Origin: Bacillota bacterium
Lineage (GTDB): Bacteria > Bacillota > Clostridia > Christensenellales > UBA3700
NCBI GenBank assembly: GCA_023396095.1
Contig: JAEWXG010000012.1
Location: forward strand, 1-64,000
Length of the DNA stretch: 64,000 bases
Direction: 5' to 3'
Numbering within the stretch: position 1 is the stretch's first letter; every line of letters begins with the position of its first letter. The notes beneath the pieces are model-generated. The model saw only the letters and a program-made list of their open reading frames with translations. It was not told the origin of the DNA and made no database searches. The position numbers were made by a program, and so were the translations under genes. This document shows, one piece after another, positions 54,170 to 63,575 of this stretch.

Positions 54170-55156
54170 TTAGAGAAATTTTTCAATTTCCTGAGGATAT
54201 TTTATATCAGCTAAAAGCCTAATTCTATCTAATGTTTTCATCAACCTTATACTATCAGCGTGTGTCATTTCTTCGCTTTCTATTTTTCCTGCTAAAATAT
54301 CAGCCGCAACCTTATCAAACTCGTATGAATATCCCCTTTTAGTTTTAATATCTATTCTTTTGCCATTTATATATTTACAAATAGCCTTATTTGGTTTAAA
54401 AAATAGAAAAGGAAATATAATACTTACTTTTGTTGCTACAATTATCGCTCTACATAATGTAAATCTATCATGTGAGTAAAAAAATCTGGCCTTTTCTCCA
54501 CCCTTATAAAGGAATTCAATATATCCCTCTAAATCAACACCATATTTATCTTTTTTGATTTCAACATTAATTCTATCAGGCTCACCAAATAACGAAAGTG
54601 CATATTCGACGCAGTAAACACCAACATCCAAAAGCGATCCTCCACCTAAATTAGGGTCTGTTAACCTTCCACTTGTATACGCAAATTTACGGTTATAACC
54701 AAATGTGCAGCCGAAGTATTCAACATTACCTAATTTATTGCTATTGTGCAGACTTAAAATTCTTTTATTTATAGGATTAAATTTCATCCACATTGCTTCA
54801 CCAAGATAAACTCCTTTCTCTTTGGATAATTTGCACACTTCTGCAGCTTGAAAAGCATTTATAGTAAAAGCTTTTTCACATAATACAGCCTTATTAGCAT
54901 TAATGCACTTTTTTATTAATTCATAGTGCGAAGCATGTGGAGTTGCAATGTACACACCTTCAACCTCTTCCATTGCCAAAGCCTCATCTAGCGTTTCTAC
55001 AGGTTTAGCGTTGAATCTTTTTGCAAACTTTTGATTATTTTTTTTATTCCTCGAAAATGATGCAACTATACAATGTTTTCCTTTTCGAGTAATTTCTTTT
55101 GCAACTTTATTTGCAATGGCACCTGTTCCTATAAATAACCAGCCGAATTTTTTCAT
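54170..55156 (-). CDS. Gfo/Idh/MocA-family oxidoreductase
   Basis: This 328-residue NAD(P)-dependent oxidoreductase has an N-terminal Rossmann domain (WLFIGTGAIANKVAKEI), the EKAF motif (an EKP variant with the conserved Lys) near residue 95, and a C-terminal alpha/beta dimerisation domain with LGGGSLLDVGVYCVEYAL. The family acts on sugars, inositols or dihydrodiols, and the substrate cannot be predicted. The start overlaps the Ca-ATPase stop by one base (TAATG), an odd but tight linkage. Confidence 0.88.
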   Translation of the reverse strand: MKKFGWLFIGTGAIANKVAKEITRKGKHCIVASFSRNKKNNQKFAKRFNAKPVETLDEALAMEEVEGVYIATPHASHYELIKKCINANKAVLCEKAFTINAFQAAEVCKLSKEKGVYLGEAMWMKFNPINKRILSLHNSNKLGNVEYFGCTFGYNRKFAYTSGRLTDPNLGGGSLLDVGVYCVEYALSLFGEPDRINVEIKKDKYGVDLEGYIEFLYKGGEKARFFYSHDRFTLCRAIIVATKVSIIFPFLFFKPNKAICKYINGKRIDIKTKRGYSYEFDKVAADILAGKIESEEMTHADSIRLMKTLDRIRLLADIKYPQEIEKFL

Positions 55157-57831
55157 TATTTGTTTTTTCTCCTACTAACAATTTTTTTGACTAATTTTTC
55201 TATTTCAACAATTAATAATGGTGATATAGATAATGCTAATGCCACCAAAACCCATTTTGCTTCCAATTGTATAAGTCCTAATATTCTTCCAAACCAAGGC
55301 ACTAATATTGCCAATACAACCAACATAAATGATCCAAAGCATGCTAATACTAACCATAGATTAGAAAATGGATTCTCTGTTATTAGTGATTTATGTGTTC
55401 GTACATTAAACGAATGTACTAATTGTGAAACGGATAAAACAATAAAAGCCATAGTCATTCCTGCTTTAACATTTAACATAGCGCCCTCTAATGGTATTAA
55501 ATATAATCCAATAGCAAATGCCACCAATGTAATAGCACCAAAATAAATCCCATGTAAAACCACGTTTAATCCTAAATGATCAGAGAAAATACTTTCATTT
55601 TTACTCCGTGGCTTTCGCATCATAACATCTGCTTCAGGCTTTTCTAAACCTAAAGCAATTGCAGGAAAACCATCAGTTAATAAATTAATCCACAGCAATT
55701 GCATTGCAGCAAGTGGTGTCTCACGCCATATTAAAATAGATAAAAATACAGCAAGAATTTCTCCAATATTACAACTTAACAAAAATTGAACACCCTTTTT
55801 GATATTATCGTAAATTCCACGTCCTTCTTTAACAGCATCAACTATGGTTGCAAAATTATCATCCATTAATGTCATATCCGACGCACTCTTAGCAACTTCT
55901 GTACCTGTAATACCCATTGCACAACCAATATCTGCTGCTTTTAATGCCGGAGCATCATTAACTCCATCGCCTGTCATCGCCACAACATCACCCTGGGATT
56001 GCCAAGCTTTTACTATCCTTATTTTATTTTCTGGAGATACTCTTGCGTAAACAGATACTTGCCTTACCACACTAGTTAATTCTTCATCTGACATTTTATC
56101 TAGTTCAGATCCTGTTATAGCTTTATCTCCTTCATTAAATATTCCTATTTGTTTAGCTATAGCAATTGCAGTTGTAATATGATCACCAGTAATCATAACA
56201 GGCCTAATCCCAGCTTGTATACATATCTTAACAGCTTCTTTTGCCTCCTCTCTTGGAGGATCGATCATTCCTACCAACCCTAATAAAACTAATTCATTTT
56301 CAACCTCATCAGAAATTAATGTTGTTGGTATCTTATCTATCTCTTTATAGGCAACCCCAATTACCCTCAAAGCATCATTAGCCATTTTTTCGTTCGCAAT
56401 TAATGCTCCTTCTTTATCACCTGCAACACAGCGTTTAATTAGTTCATCAAATGCACCCTTAACAATAACAATCCTCTTATTGTTGATATCACAAATTGTG
56501 CTCATAAGTTTCCTGTCAGAATCAAATGGAATTTCATTTAACCTAGGATTTTTCTCTTCCAACTTTCTTTTGTCTATACCAAACTTTTTAGCTAATGCAA
56601 CAATTGCAGTCTCTGTAGGATCACCAATTGAAACTATTTCTCCTTCTTTCTCCTCAATGTATCCATCACAACATAAAAGAGTTCTTTCTAATAGCTTCAC
56701 TACTTGATCATTATCTTTTACCATCGCATCAACCATTCGACCACCAGCATATAATTGAACTACTGTCATTTTATTTTGAGTCAATGTTCCGGTTTTGTCA
56801 GAACAAATTGTTGATGCACTCCCCAATGTTTCAACAGCAGGCAATTTTCTAATTATTGCATTCTTTTTCACCATACGTTGAACACCTATTGCCAATACCA
56901 ATGTAACTATTGTTGGCAAACCTTCAGGTATCGCAGCCACTGCCAAAGAAACGGCCATCATAAATGTTATAAGTATTCTTTGCTTAATATCCATTCCATC
57001 TTTTTGAATAGTTAAACTAACTATAAAAACTATTAGACATATAATTAACGCTGCGGCTCCTAAAATTTTTCCTAATTTGGACAATTTTAATTGTAATGGC
57101 GTTAATGATTCTTTTTCATTATTTAAAAGTTTAGCAATTTTCCCTATTTCAGTATTCATTCCAGTATCACATACTACTGCTTTGGCTCTACCATAATTAA
57201 CATATGAGCCGGAAAAAATCATATTTATTCTGTCTCCTACGCCAACCTCGTCTTCAATCATAGCTAGAGCGTCTTTTTCGACAGGTAATGATTCTCCAGT
57301 TAGGGAAGATTCATCACATTTTAATGATGCTGATTCAATTAAACGAGAATCGGCAGGAACAATATCCCCCGCTTCAAGAACGATTAAATCACCTTTTACA
57401 AGATCTTCACTATCTATAATAAGTGTTTGCCCATTCCTTATAACTTTCACTTTAGGAGCAGACATTTTCTTCAAAGCCTCTAATGCCTTTTCAGCTTTAT
57501 TTTCTTGAAACACTCCTAAAATAGCATTGAAAAAGACTATAACAAAAATAATAATAGGCTCAATAAATTCACTTTTTTCAATATTCCCTTTACTATTTTC
57601 ATATATTGTAACAACTAAAGAAATAACAGCAGCAATTAATAAAATAATAATCATTACATCTTTAAATTGATTCAAAAATTTCATAAATAAAGATTCTTTT
57701 TTCTTCTGTTCTAAAATATTTTTGCCATATTGCGCTTCTCTTTCTTGTACTTGCTTTTCATCTAACCCAGATTGAGTATTGGTTTCAAGATTTTCTACGA
57801 TATCAACAATTTTACCATTATAATTTTTCAT
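55156..57831 (-). CDS. P-type calcium-transporting ATPase
   Basis: This 891-residue P2-type ATPase resembles bacterial SERCA/PMCA-like calcium pumps. It has the cation-ATPase N-terminal region, the actuator TGES (178-181), transmembrane helix 4 with IPEGLP (301-306), the phosphorylated Asp345 in DKTGTLTQ, a hinge with MTGDGVNDAPALKAADIG, and four C-terminal helices including QLLWINLLTDGFPAIALGLE. PEGLP plus the later NLLTDG region fit Ca2+ (or Mn2+) export. It lies seven bases after the MarR gene and is presumably controlled by it. Confidence 0.93.
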   Translation of the reverse strand: MKNYNGKIVDIVENLETNTQSGLDEKQVQEREAQYGKNILEQKKKESLFMKFLNQFKDVMIIILLIAAVISLVVTIYENSKGNIEKSEFIEPIIIFVIVFFNAILGVFQENKAEKALEALKKMSAPKVKVIRNGQTLIIDSEDLVKGDLIVLEAGDIVPADSRLIESASLKCDESSLTGESLPVEKDALAMIEDEVGVGDRINMIFSGSYVNYGRAKAVVCDTGMNTEIGKIAKLLNNEKESLTPLQLKLSKLGKILGAAALIICLIVFIVSLTIQKDGMDIKQRILITFMMAVSLAVAAIPEGLPTIVTLVLAIGVQRMVKKNAIIRKLPAVETLGSASTICSDKTGTLTQNKMTVVQLYAGGRMVDAMVKDNDQVVKLLERTLLCCDGYIEEKEGEIVSIGDPTETAIVALAKKFGIDKRKLEEKNPRLNEIPFDSDRKLMSTICDINNKRIVIVKGAFDELIKRCVAGDKEGALIANEKMANDALRVIGVAYKEIDKIPTTLISDEVENELVLLGLVGMIDPPREEAKEAVKICIQAGIRPVMITGDHITTAIAIAKQIGIFNEGDKAITGSELDKMSDEELTSVVRQVSVYARVSPENKIRIVKAWQSQGDVVAMTGDGVNDAPALKAADIGCAMGITGTEVAKSASDMTLMDDNFATIVDAVKEGRGIYDNIKKGVQFLLSCNIGEILAVFLSILIWRETPLAAMQLLWINLLTDGFPAIALGLEKPEADVMMRKPRSKNESIFSDHLGLNVVLHGIYFGAITLVAFAIGLYLIPLEGAMLNVKAGMTMAFIVLSVSQLVHSFNVRTHKSLITENPFSNLWLVLACFGSFMLVVLAILVPWFGRILGLIQLEAKWVLVALALSISPLLIVEIEKLVKKIVSRRKNK

Positions 57832-57837
57832 AAATAG

Positions 57838-58278
57838 TTAGTTTTCCCCTTCAAGCAATTTGGCATATAATTCAAGACCACGAACAATATCTTCACGTTC
57901 TTTATCTGTACTTTTCACCGCAATTGAAAATGTCATCCTTTCAATAACCTCTTCAGCGTTTCTTGCAGCTCTATCTCCTAAAGCTGTAATCTTAATTTTC
58001 ACAATTCTTCTGTCTTCTTTTGAACGAACTCTTTCTATCAAATCGCGATCTTCCAATCTTGTACATATATTCGAGATATTGCTAGCTGGCATGTTCAACT
58101 TATTTGCTAATGCAGTAACTATCATTGCTGCTCCCTCATTTTTTAAAGCCACCAAAACATCAGCCTGTGATTTTGTTAGTTCATAAGGCAAAAGTGCACT
58201 ATTAATATTAGAAGATAGGTTTAATAAAATCTGTCTAACGGCGTTATCAATTTTTTGATTAAATAAATTTATATCCAT
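57838..58278 (-). CDS. MarR-family transcriptional regulator
   Basis: This 146-residue winged-helix regulator has the recognition helix region LANKLNMPASNISNICTRLEDRDLIERV and the wing SKEDRRIVKIKIT. It is first in an operon with the calcium ATPase and an oxidoreductase. A 7+7 bp palindrome lies about 65 bases upstream and is a likely operator. A strong Shine-Dalgarno (AAGGAGG) is 27 bases before the only possible start codon, with a hairpin in between. The ligand is unknown. Confidence 0.9.
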   Translation of the reverse strand: MDINLFNQKIDNAVRQILLNLSSNINSALLPYELTKSQADVLVALKNEGAAMIVTALANKLNMPASNISNICTRLEDRDLIERVRSKEDRRIVKIKITALGDRAARNAEEVIERMTFSIAVKSTDKEREDIVRGLELYAKLLEGEN

Positions 58279-58340
58279 TCTCTTGTATTAGCAAAAAATA
58301 TTTGCTCCTCCTTAACTATTTTATCGTTCAAAAATAAAAC

Positions 58341-58356
58341 ATTTATCACGATAAAT
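58341..58356 (-). promoter_or_regulatory. Candidate MarR operator
   Basis: The sequence ATTTATCGTGATAAAT (minus strand) is a perfect 7-bp inverted repeat around two bases. A partial copy, GATAAAAT near GAACGATAAAATAG, lies at about 58317-58330. The arrangement and AT-rich symmetric sequence are typical of MarR-type binding sites. Autoregulation of the MarR-ATPase-oxidoreductase operon is inferred. Confidence 0.55.
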
Positions 58357-58456
58357 ATATTTTACGCTATGAGAAGACAAATTACAACTTTTAAAAGAAT
58401 CTCTGTTACATATTTTGAATCCATAAAATTGATCACCATATTAAAATTATCTATAT

Positions 58457-59011
58457 TTATTTTCTAATGGAGTACTGACAACCACAATATTCTTGCCTGT
58501 ACATGCCAGTTTCTTTAGTAATCTCAATTGATCTTAAATAGCCGTTGTTTTTTTTGAAATTTTCATATAAAAATTTTACTTTATATTCCTCTTCGATTGC
58601 TTTAGCAACATTAAAAATATTGTTTGAATTTTTATGTGGGCTAACAGTCAGTGTCGTAGTAAAAATATCATAATAGTTATTTTTAGCAAATTCAGCAGTC
58701 TTTAGCAATCTTAATTTGAAGCACTCAATACAACGATTACCGCCCTCTTTTTCTTCCTCTAGCCCTGCTATTACTTGATAAAAATCATTTTGATTATAGT
58801 CTGCATCCACAATATTAACTTCATTAACATATTTTAAATTTATAAAATCTATCAATTCTTTTTTTCTTCTTAAATATTCTGTTTCCGGATAAATATTTGG
58901 ATTATAAAAATATATGGTTACCTTGTAATCATTAACCAATCGTTCTAAAACTGACGAACTACAAGGGCCGCAACAGGCATGCAATAATAATTTTTGTTTT
59001 TCTCTTTTCAT
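58457..59011 (-). CDS. queH: Epoxyqueuosine reductase QueH
   Basis: This 184-residue DUF208 protein performs the last step of queuosine synthesis in tRNA wobble position 34. It keeps the family cysteines: HACCGPCSS near the N-terminus, RCIECFKLRL in the middle and EYCGCQYS at the C-terminus, which hold the iron-sulfur cluster and metal site. LTVSPHKNS is another conserved patch. No other queuosine genes are in the window, so the precursor is made elsewhere or salvaged. The start is one base after the YitT stop. Confidence 0.93.
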   Translation of the reverse strand: MKREKQKLLLHACCGPCSSSVLERLVNDYKVTIYFYNPNIYPETEYLRRKKELIDFINLKYVNEVNIVDADYNQNDFYQVIAGLEEEKEGGNRCIECFKLRLLKTAEFAKNNYYDIFTTTLTVSPHKNSNNIFNVAKAIEEEYKVKFLYENFKKNNGYLRSIEITKETGMYRQEYCGCQYSIRK

Positions 59012-59012
59012 A

Positions 59013-60104
59013 TTATTTTTTTATACTTTGCCCTAAAACGTCTGTTACTTCATTAATTGCAATAAAAGCATTCTTATCAACACTTAATACAATATCTTTC
59101 ATCATAGCAATTTCAAATCTGTTAACAACATAATAGACAATTTTCTTATTATTATTTTGAAAGTAACCACTGCCATTAATAATGGTAACTCCTCGACCTA
59201 GTCTTTCATTCAATGCTTTTGCTATTTCTAAACCATTGTCTGAAATAATCATTGCCGCTTTTGCCTTATCTAAACCTTCTACAACTCCGTCTATAACTTT
59301 ACTTGCAATGACATATGCAAAAATTGACATTAATGCTGAAGTTAAATTAAACACAAATGCGGAAACAGATAATAACACTAAATTGTATGCCATGATAATT
59401 TGGCCTACAGAAAATCCTATTTTTTTCGACAACATAACAGCTGTTACTTCAACACCATCCAGTGTTCCACCCTGTCTTATTATTATTCCAGAACCTAAAC
59501 CAGAAAACACTCCACCAAACATCGCGCATAATAACATTACATAATCAGCTTTGAATAACTCTGTATCCAATGTAGACAATGCTTTTATTATTTTTACATC
59601 TAACTTTAAAACTGTTACTTCTATATACATGGCAAATGAATAACAAATAACTGCATAAATTGAATATATTAAATAATTACGATTCAATTTTTTTGCAGCA
59701 AAAATAAAAAATGGCAAGTTCATAACAATCAATAATGTACTCATCGATACTTGTGGAAAAACCTTGTTTATAACTATTGCAGTACCGGACATTGACCCGT
59801 CAATTAACAATCCAGGCATTAAAAGACATCCTACCCCAAAAGCATTAATAAAACCTGCTATAAAAATAGTCAAAAATGTCTTTATGCTTAATGGTAAAAT
59901 TTCTTGTAACTGAATTGTTTGCTGCTTATTAAAAAGAATATCATATCTTCTTCTTTTTTGTTTATCATCAACAGTTTCAAATGTATTGTTTATGGAAACA
60001 TTAACGATTTTAATATCGTTTATTTCACACTCTTTAATAAACTCTTCCTCTGTATATTCTGCATCAGATTTACAAACAATTTCATAGTTATTTTTTTTGC
60101 TCAT
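59013..60104 (-). CDS. YitT-family membrane protein with extra N-terminal domain
   Basis: This 363-residue protein has a soluble N-terminal extension of about 70 residues, charged and with no family I recognise. Five to six transmembrane helices follow (DUF161/YitT, with GFINAFGVGCLLMPGLLIDG and GLGSGIIIRQGGTLDGVE), and the usual C-terminal DUF2179 domain (from about 285, with NERLGRGVTIINGSGYF). YitT proteins are widespread with no settled role. AAGGG lies seven bases before the ATG. It is cotranscribed with queH. Confidence 0.87.
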   Translation of the reverse strand: MSKKNNYEIVCKSDAEYTEEEFIKECEINDIKIVNVSINNTFETVDDKQKRRRYDILFNKQQTIQLQEILPLSIKTFLTIFIAGFINAFGVGCLLMPGLLIDGSMSGTAIVINKVFPQVSMSTLLIVMNLPFFIFAAKKLNRNYLIYSIYAVICYSFAMYIEVTVLKLDVKIIKALSTLDTELFKADYVMLLCAMFGGVFSGLGSGIIIRQGGTLDGVEVTAVMLSKKIGFSVGQIIMAYNLVLLSVSAFVFNLTSALMSIFAYVIASKVIDGVVEGLDKAKAAMIISDNGLEIAKALNERLGRGVTIINGSGYFQNNNKKIVYYVVNRFEIAMMKDIVLSVDKNAFIAINEVTDVLGQSIKK

Positions 60105-60168
60105 TGTATACCCTTTAATTTCTTTTTTATTATTATAGCATCTAAATAGGTTTAAATATTATTATATA

Positions 60169-60200
60169 AAAAAATGTTGTCAAAAAAGACAACATTTTTT
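60169..60200 (-). terminator. Terminator of the feo operon
   Basis: The 13-bp perfect stem AAAAAATGTTGTC/GACAACATTTTTT with a six-base A loop lies about 35 bases after the last feo gene. The T-run works for the minus strand. Confidence 0.88.
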
Positions 60201-60233
60201 AAAAAAAAGAGGTATTTAGTTTGTTTTACTTGT

Positions 60234-60416
60234 TTATCTATTTTCATTCTCATCTATTTTTACAGTTTCCTTGTTCTTTAAATAACAGCCAGAACATGAA
60301 CTACAATTACCACCACAAGAATGTTTCCCTTTCTTTTTCCTTATAATAGCTGTTATGGTTGTAATTGCAAGAAATGCAATTACAAGTACTAAAATAACTA
60401 TTTCTATAGGCCTCAT
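60234..60416 (-). CDS. FeoB-associated Cys-rich membrane protein
   Basis: This 60-residue protein has one N-terminal membrane helix (about 5-24), a basic stretch and a cysteine cluster, CGGNCSSCSGC. The FeoB-associated small-protein family has exactly this layout. The gene begins five bases after feoB and is a presumed accessory of the iron channel. Confidence 0.88.
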   Translation of the reverse strand: MRPIEIVILVLVIAFLAITTITAIIRKKKGKHSCGGNCSSCSGCYLKNKETVKIDENENR

Positions 60417-60421
60417 AAATC

Positions 60422-62707
60422 TTACTCCATATCGACAATACTAGATCTTTTTTGAGATCTTCTCTTTCCTATAAAAGCAACTAAACCTACTACTACAAAA
60501 CTAATCAATATTATCAATGACACAATTTGCAACCACTTTAATGTCCCAACCCAGTAGACATATAAAGATATTATGTATGATGTTAAAAACCAGAATAACA
60601 ATGCTGCCATTAAATGTCTTTTATTATTTAACTCACTTCTTGCTGCAGCAACAGCGGCTAAGCAAGGTATTGTTAGTAAATTAAATACCATAAAAGAGAA
60701 TAACGCTGGAGCACTTAAACTTCCTAATAATATTGCAAACGCACTTCCTGCATCACCAGCAGCTTCTTCCCCATCAAAAGCATCTGCGTCCGAAGCTTCC
60801 CCGGAAATCGATGATGAAAACATTCCTAATGTAGAAACAACAACTTCTTTTGCTAATAGTCCAGTAAATGCAGCAACAACAAACATCCATCCTTTTGCTG
60901 GTGCATTTGTAGGGTTCATAGCAAAGCCTAGTGGTACAAATATCCACCTGATGCCTTTACCAATATCTGCTAATATACTATCGTTTATTGTTTCAACCAT
61001 TTTATATTCCCAATTGAAATTTGACAAAAACCATATAACAATCGTTGATGCAGCAATAATTGTTGCAGCTTTATAAACATAATGTTTCATTTTATCCCAT
61101 AAAAACACCATTGTATTTTTAAATTTTGGCATTCTATATTCTGGCAATTCAAGTATAAATGGAGGTGTTTCTCCTTTAAATATTGTTCTTTTTAAAATTA
61201 TTGCAGCAATAATTGAAACAGCTATACCTATCAAATACATAGCAAATACAATTAACTCTGGTGCAGGAATTGTTGTTTTTCTCAATAAAATGATTGCAAA
61301 TACTGACCAGATAGGCAACTTGGCACCGCAAGAGAAAAATGGTGTTAGCATAATAGTCAATCTTTTTTCTTTTGCATTTTCCAATGTTCTTGTTGCAAAT
61401 ATACCAGGAACAGCACAACCAAAACACATAATTAGTGGCATAAACGCTTTTCCAGTAATTCCAAATCTTCTTAAAAGCTTGTCTAAAATAAATGAAACTC
61501 TTGCCATATACCCAGAATCTTCTAACAATGATAAGAAGAAGTACAAAAGCATAATTTGAGGAATAAACGAAAGGACTGCTCCTACACCTCCGATCAAGGC
61601 ATCAACAACTAAACTAGATACCCATGGGGCTTGTGATGCAAGAGAATTTTTAGCCAATTCACTTAATGTTGCCATCAACCCCGGATAAAGACCTTCAACT
61701 CCATCTCCTACTAAAGTTTGCAAGAAAAATCCTAAAGATGGGATCCCAACCAAGTCATCTCCAACTTTAATTCCACCCTTCCAAATTGCTTTAATAAAGA
61801 ATAAATCTTCAGAAAACGTAAAATGGAAAACAAATAACATAACTAGCGCAAAGATAGGTAGTCCAAATATTCTACTAGTCAAAACCTTATCTATTTTATC
61901 TGAAATTTTGATATTTTTAGAACCACTACCTTTAATTACATGTTTTGATAAGTTATTACTAATAAACTTATATCGCGCATCAGCAATAATAGCTTCAAAG
62001 TCATCTCCAAATAATTCATCTTGATGATTGCTTCTCAATATTGCTAATGTTTCTTTTAATTCTTGGTGCACTTGCATTTCAACTTCATCATTTTCTAGCA
62101 ATTTAATAGCATGAAATAATGAACACCCAACTTTCTTTTCATCAAGTAGGGCCTTGACTTGTAAAACTAAAGGAAAATGTTTTGAGCCTTCTAGTAAACT
62201 TCTTTCTTTAATCCCTTCTTGTGATACTTCATTAACTTTTAACATTAGGTCTTTAATGCCTTTATTTTTTAATGCACTAATCTCCACAACAGGGACTCCC
62301 ATTTTCTTGCTAATTGCTTCAACATCAATAGACCCTTGTCTTTTTTCAACAACATCTATCATATTTAGCGCAATAACTAAAGGCACTCCTAATTCAATAA
62401 GTTGCGTACTTAAATACAAATTTCTTTCTAAATTGGTTGCATCAACTATATTAATAATTGCATCTGGCTTTTCATCAATAATATAATTTCTTGTTATAAT
62501 TTCTTCTGGTGTATATGGTGACAATGAGTAAATTCCAGGTAAATCAATAATATCAATTTTTAAATTTTCACTTTTACTTCTATACACCCCAACTTTCTTA
62601 TCAATTGTAACACCTGGCCAGTTGCCTACGTGTGCAGTACTTCCTGTTAATAAATTAAATAAAGTTGTTTTTCCTGAATTTGGATTTCCAGCTAAAGCTA
62701 CTCTCAT
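60422..62707 (-). CDS. feoB: Ferrous iron transporter FeoB
   Basis: This 761-residue protein imports Fe2+ under anaerobic conditions. The N-terminal G domain has GNPNSGKTTLFN, the DLPGIYSLSP switch and NMIDV (G4), followed by a GDI-like helical domain. The membrane part carries the conserved cysteines in MCFGCAVPGIFATR and FFSCGAKLPIW. Full length with no lesions. The start overlaps the second feoA by one base (TAATG). Confidence 0.97.
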   Translation of the reverse strand: MRVALAGNPNSGKTTLFNLLTGSTAHVGNWPGVTIDKKVGVYRSKSENLKIDIIDLPGIYSLSPYTPEEIITRNYIIDEKPDAIINIVDATNLERNLYLSTQLIELGVPLVIALNMIDVVEKRQGSIDVEAISKKMGVPVVEISALKNKGIKDLMLKVNEVSQEGIKERSLLEGSKHFPLVLQVKALLDEKKVGCSLFHAIKLLENDEVEMQVHQELKETLAILRSNHQDELFGDDFEAIIADARYKFISNNLSKHVIKGSGSKNIKISDKIDKVLTSRIFGLPIFALVMLFVFHFTFSEDLFFIKAIWKGGIKVGDDLVGIPSLGFFLQTLVGDGVEGLYPGLMATLSELAKNSLASQAPWVSSLVVDALIGGVGAVLSFIPQIMLLYFFLSLLEDSGYMARVSFILDKLLRRFGITGKAFMPLIMCFGCAVPGIFATRTLENAKEKRLTIMLTPFFSCGAKLPIWSVFAIILLRKTTIPAPELIVFAMYLIGIAVSIIAAIILKRTIFKGETPPFILELPEYRMPKFKNTMVFLWDKMKHYVYKAATIIAASTIVIWFLSNFNWEYKMVETINDSILADIGKGIRWIFVPLGFAMNPTNAPAKGWMFVVAAFTGLLAKEVVVSTLGMFSSSISGEASDADAFDGEEAAGDAGSAFAILLGSLSAPALFSFMVFNLLTIPCLAAVAAARSELNNKRHLMAALLFWFLTSYIISLYVYWVGTLKWLQIVSLIILISFVVVGLVAFIGKRRSQKRSSIVDME

Positions 62708-62940
62708 TAATTATTCACCTCCACTAATACGCCTATTGCTTCCGATTTTCTAAGACTCAATTGATATCCTCTTAAAGTGATTTCAATAGGGTCTCCAAGT
62801 GGCGCTCTTTTAACCATTACTACGTCAGCACCAGGTGTTATACCCATATCAAATAATCTTCGCCTTATAGCACCTTCAACATTCAAACTTTTAACAATTC
62901 CTTTCTGCCCTAAAACCATATTAGATAATAAAACTTCCAT
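62707..62940 (-). CDS. feoA: FeoA-domain protein, second copy
   Basis: This 77-residue SH3-like FeoA protein has the motif GIVKSLNVEGAIRRRLFDMGITPG and ends with a beta strand, RGYQLSLRKSEA. It is translationally coupled to feoB. This copy is the closer match to canonical FeoA (the RLFDMG motif is intact). It would interact with FeoB at the membrane. Confidence 0.93.
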   Translation of the reverse strand: MEVLLSNMVLGQKGIVKSLNVEGAIRRRLFDMGITPGADVVMVKRAPLGDPIEITLRGYQLSLRKSEAIGVLVEVNN

Positions 62941-62949
62941 AAAACTCCT

Positions 62950-63168
62950 TTATTGTATTGCTACAAATATTTTCATTGCTAATTCTTTATTAATAGCTAC
63001 TCTGCCATCCTTTATTTTTAATATTAAATCTCCTTTCGACGCAGACATTATGACAATTTTCTGTCCTGGTAAAACGCCCAGATTTTCCAAATGTTTTTTA
63101 ATTTTATCTTCTGTTATTATTTTTATTATCTTTAATTCTGTTTCTAATGGTGCTAAGTTTAATGGCAT
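62950..63168 (-). CDS. FeoA-domain protein, first copy
   Basis: This 72-residue FeoA-like protein contains DKIKKHLENLGVLPGQKIVIMSAS (quoted in parts: KKHLENLGVLPG and KIVIMSA) in place of the usual RLxxMG motif, so it has diverged from the copy next to feoB. Tandem FeoA genes are common in Clostridia, and the two may form a heteromer or act at different stages. It follows the regulator without a gap. Confidence 0.88.
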   Translation of the reverse strand: MPLNLAPLETELKIIKIITEDKIKKHLENLGVLPGQKIVIMSASKGDLILKIKDGRVAINKELAMKIFVAIQ

Positions 63169-63537
63169 TTATTCTTCCTCCAATTTATTCTTGATAGCAT
63201 TAAATGTCTCTTCACTTATCACATGTTCTATTTTGCAAGCATCATTTTCTGCAATTTCAGCATTAACTCCTAGCACTTTGTTTATAAAGTCTGTCAATGT
63301 TTTATGTTTTTCTGCAACACTTTCAGCATGTATCTTTCCCAATTGAGTAAAAGTTATATATCCATTTTCATCAATCTCTATAAATCCATTTTTCCTTAAT
63401 ATTGACATGCCTCTTGATATACTCGCTTTTGAATAACCAAGTTCATTTGCCACGTCTATTGAACGTACATTTTCCAACCTATACGAAAGGTGTAAAATCG
63501 TTTCCAAATACGTTTCTCCTGATTCATGAATATTCAT
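63169..63537 (-). CDS. DtxR/MntR-family metal-dependent repressor
   Basis: This 122-residue protein has the N-terminal winged helix (ETYLETILHLSYRLENVRSIDVANELGYSKASISRGM, quoted for its layout as ETILHL and SIDVANELGYSKASIS). A dimerisation domain follows with metal ligands in EHVISEETF-type context. It lacks the C-terminal SH3 domain, like MntR. Iron is the likelier signal because it opens the feo operon, but manganese cannot be excluded. The operator lies just after the promoter. Confidence 0.9.
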   Translation of the reverse strand: MNIHESGETYLETILHLSYRLENVRSIDVANELGYSKASISRGMSILRKNGFIEIDENGYITFTQLGKIHAESVAEKHKTLTDFINKVLGVNAEIAENDACKIEHVISEETFNAIKNKLEEE

Positions 63538-63548
63538 ACTAACCCTCT

Positions 63549-63568
63549 TTAGTTAACTATGGCTAACC
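63549..63568 (-). promoter_or_regulatory. Putative metal-repressor operator of the feo operon
   Basis: The sequence contains the 10-bp palindrome TAGTTAACTA followed by GGCTAACC; read on the minus strand this is GGTTAGCC-ATAG-TTAACTA, an interrupted dyad. It spans the predicted transcription start, where DtxR/MntR proteins bind. The resemblance to TTAGGTTAGCC-type boxes supports the call. Confidence 0.6.
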
Positions 63569-63575
63569 ACTTGTA

